DNA from: Nitrobium sp046350935
GTDB lineage: Bacteria; Nitrospirota; Thermodesulfovibrionia; Thermodesulfovibrionales; Dissulfurispiraceae
Reading direction: 5' to 3'
DNA: 64,000 nt
Assembly: GCA_046350935.1 (NCBI GenBank)
Contig: JAXLZK010000009.1
Coordinates: forward strand, 1 to 64,000
The notes beneath the pieces were generated by a model. The model did not search any database, was not told the DNA's origin, and saw nothing but the letters and a program-made list of their open reading frames with translations. The position numbers and the translations under genes were made by a program. Shown piece by piece: positions 16,067 through 24,397 of the stretch (the first letter of the stretch is position 1; every line of letters begins with the position of its first letter).

Positions 16067-17434
16067 TTGCCGTTCAAGGAAGAGGCTGTCAATCTGACCA
16101 TGGGGAATCTCTGGACCAATATCTGGCAGATTTCGTGGCCCATGCTTCTGGTGATGATCTTCAATTTTTTCGTGGGATTGACCGATATTTACGTGGCGGG
16201 GTTCATCAGCCCCGACGTGCAGGCGGTGGTGGGATTCGTGGGGCAGATCTATTTCCTCATCATCCTCATCGCAAACGCCATCAGCATCGGCACCGTCGCC
16301 CTGCTGTCGCGGGCTATCGGCGCAGGGGACCATGAAAAGGCCCTTGAGATCGCACGCCAGTCCCTCGCTTTCAGCGCCCTCTCGGCAGCCGCCCTGACCG
16401 TTTTCGGCCTTGTCTTCCCGCGGGAGATCGTGCTCGTCGCCGGATTCCCCCCCGCTATACAGGAAATGGGGGTGCGCTTCCTCAGGATATTCGCGCTGGC
16501 ACTCGGGCCGAATTACCTGCTGATCATTTCCAACGCCGTGTTCCGGGCGAGCGGAGAGGTGAAGAAGACCCTGTTTTCGATGTTCCTGGCGAGCGTCATC
16601 AATATCATCGGGAACTTTATCCTCGTTTTCGGCATCTTCTCCTTTCCAGGACTGGGCTATACGGGAATAGCCCTTGCCACGGCTTTTTCGGTGACGGCGG
16701 GCATGATCGTCTGCCTCTTCCTCTTCAGGACAAGCCGCTGGAGGCTTCTCTATGAGAAGCCCTGGCGCTTTTCCTCCCCCCTCATCAGGAGGATCGTCGA
16801 TCTCAGCTGGCCGGCCGCACTGCTCCAGATCGCCTGGAACTCCGGCAGCCTCATCCTGTATAACATTCTCGGCCGCCTGGAACAGGAGAGCATCGCCGGA
16901 CTCGCCTCCCTTACCAACGGGCTCAGGATCGAGGCGGTCATTTACCTTCCCGCCTTCGCCCTCCACATGGCAGCTTCCGTCCTGGTCGGACAGAATTTGG
17001 GGGCGGGCAATCCGGAGAGGGCGGAAAAGATCGGCTGGAAGATCGCTTTTTCCGGCGTCGTCCTGATCAGCGTGATGGCCCTTGTCATTTTCGCATGTGC
17101 CGGGCGGTTGTCCGCAGCGGTGTCGAAGAGCCCCGATGTCCTGGCGGAGACGACGCGGTATCTGCAGATCATGATGGTGTCCGAGCCTTTCATGGCGCTG
17201 AGCACCATCCTCGGGGGCAGCCTGCAGGGGGCCGGCGACACGAGGGGGACCATGTGGATCGTGGTGTGTGCCATGTGGCTTGTCAGGATTCCCCTTGCCT
17301 ACTTTTTGGCGCTTGGGGCCGGATACGGTGCGCCGGGGGTATGGGTGGCGATGATTACGTCCATGTTCGTCCAGGGAATGCTCGTGACATGGCGGTTCTA
17401 TCGGGGAAGCTGGAAAAAAGTGCATGTGGGATGA
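16067..17434 (+). CDS. MATE family multidrug/metabolite exporter
   Basis: A 455-residue inner-membrane protein with about 12 hydrophobic helices, in two MatE repeats (about 10-170 and 230-400). MATE proteins export cationic drugs or metabolites using H+ or Na+ gradients. The start is TTG 16067, with AGGAGG five bases upstream (16056-16061), which gives the normal family length; an ATG 30 codons earlier would add an unlikely polar N-terminus. It is first in a probable operon: the CysRS-like gene begins 18 bases after the stop. A TACAAT at 16003-16008 may be the -10 box. The substrate is unknown; context suggests a product of the neighbouring genes. Confidence 0.9.
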   Translation: MPFKEEAVNLTMGNLWTNIWQISWPMLLVMIFNFFVGLTDIYVAGFISPDVQAVVGFVGQIYFLIILIANAISIGTVALLSRAIGAGDHEKALEIARQSLAFSALSAAALTVFGLVFPREIVLVAGFPPAIQEMGVRFLRIFALALGPNYLLIISNAVFRASGEVKKTLFSMFLASVINIIGNFILVFGIFSFPGLGYTGIALATAFSVTAGMIVCLFLFRTSRWRLLYEKPWRFSSPLIRRIVDLSWPAALLQIAWNSGSLILYNILGRLEQESIAGLASLTNGLRIEAVIYLPAFALHMAASVLVGQNLGAGNPERAEKIGWKIAFSGVVLISVMALVIFACAGRLSAAVSKSPDVLAETTRYLQIMMVSEPFMALSTILGGSLQGAGDTRGTMWIVVCAMWLVRIPLAYFLALGAGYGAPGVWVAMITSMFVQGMLVTWRFYRGSWKKVHVG

Positions 17435-17452
17435 CCGGGAGAGGAGTCTGTC

Positions 17453-18670
17453 ATGATGCGGCTTTTTAATACGTTGGGGAGGAGATGCGAGATCTTTCGC
17501 CCTGTCAATAAAAAGGTGGTGAACATGTTCACCTGCGGCCCCTCGGTGTACCAGAGGGCGCATATCGGGAACTTCAGGACCTTCCTCTTCGAGGACCTCC
17601 TGGTGCGCTACCTCGAATATGCGGGACACGCGGTCCACCGGGGCATGAATTTCACCGACGTGGAAGACAAGGCCATACGGGAAGCGGGACTGAAGAGGAT
17701 CAGCGTGCGGGAGCTTACGGACAGGAATATCGATGAATTCCTGCGCGAGATGGCGCTGCTGGGAATGAAGCTCCCCGATTATCTCCCCCGTGCGTCGGAC
17801 TGCGTGGAGACCGCCGTGGAGATCATCGCGCTGCTCCTCGAACGCGGAGTCGCCTACTGGCACAAAGGAAACGTCTATTACGATCCCCTGCGCCACCCCG
17901 GCTTCGGAAAGCTCTACGGTCTGGACATGAGCAAGTGGCCGAAGAAAAGAGTCCGCTTCCATAGGGACACCTATCCGGGGATACAGTGGAACATGGGTGA
18001 CTTCATCCTCTGGCACGGGCACCGGGCAGGGGACCCGGACAGTTGGAAGACCGGGATCGGGTGGGGGAGGCCCGCCTGGAACATACAGGACCCGAGCATG
18101 ATCCTCCACTATTTCGACGAAACGCTCTCCCTCTATTGCGGAGGGATCGACAACCTCTACCGGCATCATGACTACACTTTGGCGATCCTTGAATCCGTGC
18201 GCTCCTATCCAATGGCGCGCTACTGGCTCCATTGCCACCATCTATACGTGGACGGCAAGAAGATGTCGAAGAGCAGGGGAAATATCCACTATACGGACAC
18301 ACTCCTCAGGAAGGGATACACGCCGCAGGAGATACGCTTTTTCCTCCTCTACGGCCATTACCGGTCGAAACTCGACTATTCAGACGAGGCGATGCGGTCC
18401 GTTACGGAACTCCTGCGCTCTTTCAGGAGGGCCGTCTCCCTCCTGGGGGAGCGGGCGGGCGGGAGGACGCCCCCGGAAGCGGAATCCGCCCGAAAACTGA
18501 GGAGTATCTTCGAGGAGAGGATGAATGACGACCTGGATGTCAGGGGGGCTTTCGACGGACTGTGCCGGTACGGCGCCGGACTCGATCTCTCCGCTCTCGG
18601 CGCGGGGGAGGCTGCCGGCATGGTCAGGGCATTGAGGGAAATAGACGGAGTGCTCGGGGTCCTTTTCTGA
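17453..18670 (+). CDS. Divergent cysteinyl-tRNA synthetase-like class I ligase lacking two zinc ligands
   Basis: A 405-residue class Ia synthetase fold. The HIGH-type motif AHIGN (36-40) follows TCGPSVY with Cys28 conserved, NFTDVEDK is present and KMSKS (270-274) is intact, so amino-acid adenylation looks possible. CysRS zinc ligands in E. coli are C28, C209, H234 and E238; here the equivalents are C28, D213, H238 and T242, so two are lost. Cys229 replaces the first residue of the HGGG loop and might substitute. The protein is about 60 residues shorter than CysRS, with a reduced C-terminal region. Start ATG 17453 has GAGAGGAG upstream. It may be a paralog making a small molecule rather than Cys-tRNA; a divergent true CysRS is the alternative. 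Confidence 0.8.
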   Translation: MMRLFNTLGRRCEIFRPVNKKVVNMFTCGPSVYQRAHIGNFRTFLFEDLLVRYLEYAGHAVHRGMNFTDVEDKAIREAGLKRISVRELTDRNIDEFLREMALLGMKLPDYLPRASDCVETAVEIIALLLERGVAYWHKGNVYYDPLRHPGFGKLYGLDMSKWPKKRVRFHRDTYPGIQWNMGDFILWHGHRAGDPDSWKTGIGWGRPAWNIQDPSMILHYFDETLSLYCGGIDNLYRHHDYTLAILESVRSYPMARYWLHCHHLYVDGKKMSKSRGNIHYTDTLLRKGYTPQEIRFFLLYGHYRSKLDYSDEAMRSVTELLRSFRRAVSLLGERAGGRTPPEAESARKLRSIFEERMNDDLDVRGAFDGLCRYGAGLDLSALGAGEAAGMVRALREIDGVLGVLF

Positions 18671-18702
18671 CGGTCAGCACTGAGTGCGGGAGGAAGTGCC
18701 GC

Positions 18703-19617
18703 ATGGACTACAGACGCAGCCTGCTGCCGGTTCTGACGGTTCTGTGCCTTTTCTGTCTCTTCCGGGCCGTGGGTGCGTCCGCCCCCGTGCTGTCCGGGAG
18801 CAGCGCCCTGGAAGAGAAATACCAGCGGATAAAGGACGCCCTCCGGGACAGCCCCCTCGGCATCCCCCTCCTTATCGAATCCCGCGAGGAGCCGGATGCG
18901 CTCCAGGTAGACGTGTACGGGGTCGTCGACTATCCATTCGAAAGGGTCGGGGAGACCTTTTCGGTGCCTGCCCACTGGTGCGACATCGTTCTGCTCCATC
19001 TGAACGTCAAGGCCTGTACGTTCAGGAAGCAGGACGATCAGTGGCACATCACCCTGTACAGCGGCCGCAAATATTACCAGCCTCCCGAGGACGCTTATGC
19101 GGTGCAGTACCGGTTCCGGGTTGCGGCCCGGCAGCCTGAGTATCTTTCCGTCTCTTTCTTTGCCGAAGAGGGCCCCCTGCATACCAGGGACCACCGCATG
19201 GAGCTCGACGCGATCCCCCTGGAAGGAGGGAGGAGCTTTCTCCACTTGCGGTATGCCTACCGGCACGGCTTCTGGGCGCGAAGGGCCTTGAGCGCCTACT
19301 TTTCGACCATCGGACGCGGGAAGGCAGGCTTTACGGTAAGCGGCAGGGACGAGAAAGGGAATCCCGTCTACGTGGGGGGGATACAAGGGGCGATCGAGCG
19401 CAATGCGGTCCGCTACTATTTCGCCATCGAGGCTTATATGGACTCTCTGTCCGCGCCTCCGGGCGAGCGCTTCGAGGCCGGCATGAACAGGTGGTACGAC
19501 CTTACGGAGCGGTTCCCGCGCCAGCTCTTCGAGGTCGAAAAGGGAGAGTATCTCGTGGCGAAGAGGAGGGAGCACAAGAACCAGTTGACGCTCCAGGCTG
19601 CGCCGGATCTGAAATAG
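18703..19617 (+). CDS. Secreted protein of unknown function
   Basis: A 304-residue protein not recognised. A signal peptide at 1-26 (hydrophobic core LLPVLTVLCLFCLF, then GASA) predicts export. The mature part is mixed alpha/beta, rich in aromatic residues, with segments such as YGVVDYPFERVGETFSVPAHWCDIVLLHLNVKAC split over about 75-110, resembling a START/SRPBCC-like or lipid-binding fold only loosely. The start ATG 18703 has GGGAGGA nearby and lies 32 bases after the CysRS-like gene, so the two are probably cotranscribed with the MATE gene. The context suggests an envelope component of the same pathway; that is inference. Confidence 0.7.
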   Translation: MDYRRSLLPVLTVLCLFCLFRAVGASAPVLSGSSALEEKYQRIKDALRDSPLGIPLLIESREEPDALQVDVYGVVDYPFERVGETFSVPAHWCDIVLLHLNVKACTFRKQDDQWHITLYSGRKYYQPPEDAYAVQYRFRVAARQPEYLSVSFFAEEGPLHTRDHRMELDAIPLEGGRSFLHLRYAYRHGFWARRALSAYFSTIGRGKAGFTVSGRDEKGNPVYVGGIQGAIERNAVRYYFAIEAYMDSLSAPPGERFEAGMNRWYDLTERFPRQLFEVEKGEYLVAKRREHKNQLTLQAAPDLK

Positions 19618-19767
19618 GCATCCTGCGGGGGGGGCCTGGGGGAGAGCCCCGTTGCGCCCCTCATCCTTCTTCTCTTATGGTAAGATATTTTTCATGTCTT
19701 AGTGGGGCGGGAGGATGTTCTTATCCTGCCTGCCTGTTGCTGATCCATTACCTGTCGAGGAGGCACA

Positions 19768-20343
19768 ATGAAGAGCGTGAAAGGGACGCGGACGGAGAAA
19801 AATCTTTTGGCTGCATTTGCAGGGGAGTCGCAGGCGCGCAACCGCTACACCTATTTTGCATCGGCGGCGAAGAAGGAGGGATACGAGCAGATTTCCGCGA
19901 TCTTTATCGAGACCGCGGAAAACGAGAGGGAGCACGCAAAGAGGTTCTTTACATTCCTTGAGGGAGGGGATATCGAGATCGTGGCTGCTTTCCCCGCCGG
20001 GGTGATCGGCGCCACCGTGGAGAATCTCGCGGCGGCCGCGGCGGGGGAGAACCACGAGCATACGGCGTTGTATCCTGAGTCCGCCCGGATTGCGGACGAA
20101 GAGGGCTTTCCCCAGGTGGCTTCGGTGTTCCGGCATGTCGCGGAAGTGGAAAAACATCATGAGAAGCGGTACAGGAAGCTGATCGAAAATATCGAAGGGA
20201 ATACGGTATTCCGGCGCAGTGAGGTGCAGAGCTGGAAATGCAGGAACTGCGGCTATGTCCATGAGGGGGAGGACGCCCCTGAAAAATGCCCCGCCTGCGA
20301 CCATCCGAAAGCGCACTATGAGCTGCTCTCCGAGAATTATTGA
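19768..20343 (+). CDS. rbr: Rubrerythrin
   Basis: A 191-residue non-haem iron peroxidase that protects anaerobes from H2O2. The N-terminal ferritin-like diiron domain (1-145) shows the ligand motifs FAGESQARNRY, ETAENEREHA, ENHEHTALYP and EVEKHHEKRY. The C-terminal rubredoxin domain has CRNCGY and CPACDHP binding one Fe(Cys)4. Length and domain order are classical. Start ATG 19768 follows GAGGAGGCACA. It stands alone, with no perR or rubredoxin gene beside it. Confidence 0.96.
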   Translation: MKSVKGTRTEKNLLAAFAGESQARNRYTYFASAAKKEGYEQISAIFIETAENEREHAKRFFTFLEGGDIEIVAAFPAGVIGATVENLAAAAAGENHEHTALYPESARIADEEGFPQVASVFRHVAEVEKHHEKRYRKLIENIEGNTVFRRSEVQSWKCRNCGYVHEGEDAPEKCPACDHPKAHYELLSENY

Positions 20344-20483
20344 GGGAAGGCGCCCCGCGTGAAAAAGGGTGCTCATTGCGGGGCGGCTGCACTCCGTGCG
20401 CGTTGCGGAGGGGATGACCGAAAATACCGGAGAGCTGCCATGCTGTGTACACGAAGAGCGCCGAACGATGAGGGGGGAGGGGA

Positions 20484-21116
20484 ATGATACGCATTCTCAT
20501 TGCGGACGATCACCCGATTGTCCGCCTCGGGTGGGGGAAAATCATTTCCAGGGATGCCGATCTCGTCGTTGCGGGAGAGGCGGAGAACGCACGGGAGGTA
20601 CTGGATTTCCTGCAGCAGAACAGCTGCGACCTCGTCGTCCTCGATATCTCGATGCCGGACATGAACGGGCTTGAGCTCCTTGAACAGTTGAAGAGAGAGC
20701 ATCCCCGGCTGCCCGTCATTATCCTGAGCATGCACCCGGAGGAGCAATACGCCATGAGGGCCTTCAAGCTCGGCGCTTCGGGGTATATTACGAAGCAGAG
20801 CGCCCCTGAAGAGCTGGTGAAGGCGATAAAGAAGGTGGCGTCGGGAAAGAGGCACATCAGCCAGGCTTTTGCTGAAAATCTCCTCGGAATTTTCGAGGGA
20901 AAGGAAATAGAGCCCGTCCATGAGAAGCTCTCCATACGTGAGTACCAGGTCATGCTCATGATCGCTTCGGGAGTCAAGCCGAAAGAGATCGCGCAGCATC
21001 TCTGCGTAAGCGTCAAGACGGTTAATTCGTATCGCGCCAGGATCTTCGAAAAAATCAAGGTGCACAGTACGGCGGAGCTGACGCGGTATGCTTTGGAAAA
21101 CAACCTGCTCTATTAA
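20484..21116 (+). CDS. NarL/FixJ-family response regulator
   Basis: A 210-residue two-component regulator: receiver domain 1-120 with acidic pocket DDH and phospho-acceptor Asp54 (LVVLDISMPD), Thr/Lys switch near ITKQSAPEE, and a LuxR-type HTH at about 145-205 (LSIREYQVMLMIASGVKPKEIA, SVKTVNSYRARIFEKI). Start ATG 20484 follows GGGGAGGGGA. It precedes the hybrid kinase at 21260 by about 140 bases and may be its partner, although that kinase already carries its own receiver. Its target promoters are unknown. Confidence 0.93.
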   Translation: MIRILIADDHPIVRLGWGKIISRDADLVVAGEAENAREVLDFLQQNSCDLVVLDISMPDMNGLELLEQLKREHPRLPVIILSMHPEEQYAMRAFKLGASGYITKQSAPEELVKAIKKVASGKRHISQAFAENLLGIFEGKEIEPVHEKLSIREYQVMLMIASGVKPKEIAQHLCVSVKTVNSYRARIFEKIKVHSTAELTRYALENNLLY

Positions 21117-21259
21117 GCTGCCCCGTCCCCCTGCCTGACGGTAAAATGCCTACAGAAAACGCGGTAAAACATACCCGCCTCCCAGGGAGGATTCTGTCTG
21201 TACACCGTTCTCTCTTTCATTGCATAATTACCTAACTGGCCTGGAAGGAGAACGGAACG

Positions 21260-23176
21260 GTGATAAATCTTACGAAAGAATCAGGAGGCTGCCGGGCGAT
21301 GATCTCCGTTTTTCAGGAACTGTCTTCCCCCCGTGCGCGCTTCTTCCGGGCCGCCGCCATGATCGTCGCCGTCTTCTGTATAGACGTCCTGACGCCGTTG
21401 GGTATCGCGGATTGGGCGCTCTACCTGATCCCCCTGCTCTACGTGTATCCCGCACTGGACAGGCGCCTTTTCCACCTCTTCTTCTCCGCCTGCATCGCTC
21501 TTACTCTGGTGGGCATCTTCCTCTCCCCTTCGGGCGTCCCGTTCTTCTATTATTTTTTTAACCGCGCCATGGGTGTTTTTGTCTTGTCGGCGACGATGGT
21601 GATCCTGTCGGACAATAAAAGATGCGCTGAGGCGCGGTGCGCTTCGGAAAAAAAATACCGCTCCCTGATCGAGACGGCGAGGGACGCCATTTTCATTGCG
21701 GACGCCGCTGCAGGGGTCGTGCTCGAAGCCAACAAACAGGCCGAGCAGCTGCTCGGCCTGTCGGCCGGGAAAATCACCGGTCTGCAGCAGGCGCACCTGT
21801 CCTCCGCCGGACAGCCGGATGACGTCACGGCGCTTCTCGCCGAGTGCGTCCGGTGCGGCGGCGGATTGATAAAAGACCGGCTCGTACGCCATGCGGACGG
21901 ACACGCCGTCCCGGTGGACATCTATGCGAGCATCACGGAAGCGGAAGGAAAAAAGATCGTCCAGTGCATCTTCTACGACGCTACCGAGAGGAAGCGGGGT
22001 GAGGAGCAGAAGAGACATCTCGAGCAGCAGCTCATGCAGGCGCAGAAAATGGAATCGATCGGGCAGCTTGCCGGAGGGGTCGCCCACGACTTCAATAACG
22101 TGCTGACCACTATCCAAGGGTATGCGAGTCTCCTGCCGGCCGTACTCCATGAGCCCGATCAGTCCAAAAAGTACCTTGAGGAGATCGTCCGCGGGTGCGA
22201 GCGGGCCGCTGACCTGACCCGAAGCCTTCTTGCCTTCAGCAGGAAGCAGAGCAGGGAGCCGCGGCCGGTCGACCTGAACGACATCGTCGCCGGCATCGAA
22301 AGAATGCTGCGGAGGCTCATAGGGGAAAACATCGAACTCAAGACCTCTCTTGTTGAGGGGCCGCTTCCCCTGCTTGCGGACAGAACGCAGATGGAGCAGG
22401 TGATAGTGAATCTCAGCACGAACGCCCGCGACTCGATGCCGCGGGGCGGGACCCTGACCATCGGGACGAAAGTTTTCTGCCCCGGCACCTTGTGTATAAA
22501 GGACTTCCCCTGCGCGGAAGCGGGGGCATACGCGGTCCTATCTGTTTCCGATACCGGCGAGGGGATGGATGAGGAGACGAAAGAGCGGATATTCGAGCCG
22601 TTCTTTACTACCAAAGAGCTCGGCAAGGGAACAGGTCTCGGGCTTTCCATCGTCTATGGAATCGTAAAGCAGCACGACGGCTGCATCAATGTTTCCAGCG
22701 AGCCCGGCAAGGGGACTACTTTCTCAATTTATCTGCCCCTGCTTTCTCAAGAGGCAGGCGGGGGAGAGGCGCAGGGCGCACCCGCCCTTCCCCGGTCCGG
22801 TTCGGAAACGATCCTCGTCGCTGAGGACGAAGAGGTGGTGCGGATGGTGCTCCGGGAGATCCTGGAGAGCTACGGGTATGAAGTACTGGAGGCGACCGAC
22901 GGAGAGGAGGCGGTGCGGTCCTTTACGGAAAACAGGGGGCGGATACACCTTGTCCTCCTCGACGTCATGATGCCGAAAAAAAACGGAAAGGAAGCGTTCG
23001 AGGAGATACGGGCTGCCGCTCCCGATACAAAGGTCCTTTTTATGAGCGGATACACCGCGGATATCGTCGGCTGCAACGGCGGCATCGATACCCGCCACGC
23101 GTTTCTTTCCAAACCGATCGATCCGGACACGCTGCTCGAAAAGATCCGGAGCGCCCTCGACGGGGTATGCCCCTGA
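21260..23176 (+). CDS. Hybrid sensor histidine kinase (membrane region, PAS, HisKA, HATPase, REC)
   Basis: A 638-residue kinase. About three or four hydrophobic segments occupy residues 28-120, followed by PAS (about 133-250), HisKA with AHDFNN (His 276), HATPase_c with NLSTNARDSM, DTGEGM and GTGLGLS, and a C-terminal receiver (about 515-635) with phospho-acceptor Asp568 in LVLLDVMMP. The start is GTG 21260 preceded by GGAAGGAG. This AHDFNN class commonly feeds phosphate to its own receiver and then to a separate regulator; the adjacent NarL-type regulator is the obvious candidate. The signal is unknown. Confidence 0.93.
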   Translation: MINLTKESGGCRAMISVFQELSSPRARFFRAAAMIVAVFCIDVLTPLGIADWALYLIPLLYVYPALDRRLFHLFFSACIALTLVGIFLSPSGVPFFYYFFNRAMGVFVLSATMVILSDNKRCAEARCASEKKYRSLIETARDAIFIADAAAGVVLEANKQAEQLLGLSAGKITGLQQAHLSSAGQPDDVTALLAECVRCGGGLIKDRLVRHADGHAVPVDIYASITEAEGKKIVQCIFYDATERKRGEEQKRHLEQQLMQAQKMESIGQLAGGVAHDFNNVLTTIQGYASLLPAVLHEPDQSKKYLEEIVRGCERAADLTRSLLAFSRKQSREPRPVDLNDIVAGIERMLRRLIGENIELKTSLVEGPLPLLADRTQMEQVIVNLSTNARDSMPRGGTLTIGTKVFCPGTLCIKDFPCAEAGAYAVLSVSDTGEGMDEETKERIFEPFFTTKELGKGTGLGLSIVYGIVKQHDGCINVSSEPGKGTTFSIYLPLLSQEAGGGEAQGAPALPRSGSETILVAEDEEVVRMVLREILESYGYEVLEATDGEEAVRSFTENRGRIHLVLLDVMMPKKNGKEAFEEIRAAAPDTKVLFMSGYTADIVGCNGGIDTRHAFLSKPIDPDTLLEKIRSALDGVCP

Positions 23177-23225
23177 GAGCGTCCGGCGCGGCGGCCTCCC
23201 CGACAGACCGCCCGCTCCCCTGCGG

Positions 23226-23597
23226 CTAGCGCACCTTCTCCGCCAGTTCCTTCGCCTCCTGGCAGTCCCTGCACAGGATCGCGAAGGGCACGACATGCAG
23301 TCTCTTTTCGTCGATTTCCTCGCCGCACTCCTCGCAGATGCCGTATTCGTCATCCCTGAGCCTCATCAGCGAATGCTCTATCTGCTTCAGGGTCTCGTTC
23401 CTGATCTTCATCGCGCTGATGCTGACGTCCTCGATCTGGAGAGAGAGGGAGACGTCTCCGTCCTCGTTGCCGGAGCCGTACGCTTTCCTGCTGTCTCCGT
23501 TGATGAATCCGTTCATTTCCTTCCTGGATATATTAAGCAGTTTGTCCTTTTTCGACAGAAGAAGGGATGTCAGATTGCTTTTTCTCATGGGGTCCAT
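23226..23597 (-). CDS. TraR/DksA-family C4 zinc-finger protein
   Basis: A 123-residue protein with an N-terminal helical region and a C-terminal C4 zinc finger (CEECGEEID ... CRDCQ). DksA/TraR proteins bind the RNA polymerase secondary channel and tune transcription, often with ppGpp. The Asp-Ala pair at the coiled-coil tip of true DksA is not obvious, so it may be a DksA-like paralog rather than the global regulator. The start at 23597 has AAGGAG upstream, and a near-consensus promoter sits at 23678-23706. It is convergent with the hybrid kinase. Confidence 0.88.
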   Translation of the reverse strand: MDPMRKSNLTSLLLSKKDKLLNISRKEMNGFINGDSRKAYGSGNEDGDVSLSLQIEDVSISAMKIRNETLKQIEHSLMRLRDDEYGICEECGEEIDEKRLHVVPFAILCRDCQEAKELAEKVR

Positions 23598-23677
23598 GTA
23601 TCGTCTCCTTAGCGATTTTCCTTATGGGTGGTGCGTTATCGAGCAGGTGGACTGCGCTCTCGACCGGCTTTTTAAAA

Positions 23678-23706
23678 ACTATACAGGCAAAGCGCCGATC
23701 TGTCAA
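23678..23706 (-). promoter_or_regulatory. Consensus sigma-70 promoter for the DksA/TraR-family gene
   Basis: On the minus strand TTGACA (23706-23701), 17-bp spacer, TATAGT (23683-23678). One of the best promoters in the window; it gives a leader of about 75 bases before the start at 23597. Confidence 0.75.
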
Positions 23707-23753
23707 CCGTGTGAATACGCGCGGGGAGAGGCTTTGCGCGGTTTTTCCCCGTA

Positions 23754-24242
23754 TCAATACTCTTCAAGGTGATACCACTCGGCATTTTCGAGCCAGGTGA
23801 AGGGGCGGGCCACGAAGTTGATGATGTTTTCGAGGATGAAGTAGTGCCGCTTCTCCTCGTCCGCAATCTTCAGGAACGTGTCCTTCTGGTCCTGCGGGGT
23901 CACTTCCCCCGCCTTTTCGAGGTAAAAGTCCCGCGTCTTTTTTTCGATATCCTGCGCCCTTTTATAGACGTCGATTTCGGACCCGTCGGCGGCGACCACG
24001 TCGTCGCTTTCCCGCATTTTTTCGAAGATGTTCTTTACGCCGGACAAGAGGACCGCATCGGTGAATGCGCCCACCGCCTCGTTGTCTTTCATCTTCCTGA
24101 AAATGGCATGGTGCCGCACTTCGGCATCCGCAAGCATGGTCAGGATGGTTTTCAGTCCGCCGTGAACCACCCTGCCGGCCAGCTCCCGGTAGTATTCCTC
24201 GCCGTCCTTTTCGAGCTTCATCGCATAGTCATAGATATCCAT
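23754..24242 (-). CDS. Ferritin-like (rubrerythrin-family) diiron protein
   Basis: A 162-residue four-helix ferritin-like protein without a rubredoxin tail. Candidate diiron ligands are in KLEKDGEEYYREL, DAEVRHHAIF, DIEKKTRDFYLEKA and ADEEKRHYFILENI, matching the paired ExxH pattern of the family. Proteins of this type act in peroxide defence or iron handling in anaerobes, and often occur near rubrerythrin, as here. The start at 24242 has AAGGAAGG upstream. An extended -10 (TGGTATAAT on the minus strand, around 24296-24304) lies upstream. Exact activity is not predictable. Confidence 0.87.
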   Translation of the reverse strand: MDIYDYAMKLEKDGEEYYRELAGRVVHGGLKTILTMLADAEVRHHAIFRKMKDNEAVGAFTDAVLLSGVKNIFEKMRESDDVVAADGSEIDVYKRAQDIEKKTRDFYLEKAGEVTPQDQKDTFLKIADEEKRHYFILENIINFVARPFTWLENAEWYHLEEY

Positions 24243-24362
24243 GGAGGCACCTTCCTTGCTCCCGCCGTGTGAGCCGACGTACAGCCTTTCTTTAATTATA
24301 CCAGCAACCGGGGAAGGGGACTATCCTTTGTCCGGCGCCGGGTGCGGGGGAGCCCGCTCCCC

Positions 24363-24392
24363 TTGTGCTAATTCTTTCCTTCCGGTTACAAT
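24363..24392 (+). promoter_or_regulatory. Sigma-70-like promoter abutting the haem-sensor gene
   Basis: TTGTGC (24363-24368), 18-bp spacer, TACAAT (24387-24392). The downstream ATG at 24398 is five bases from the -10 box with no Shine-Dalgarno sequence, so the message would be leaderless if this promoter is used. Confidence 0.5.
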
Positions 24393-24397
24393 TGCGT

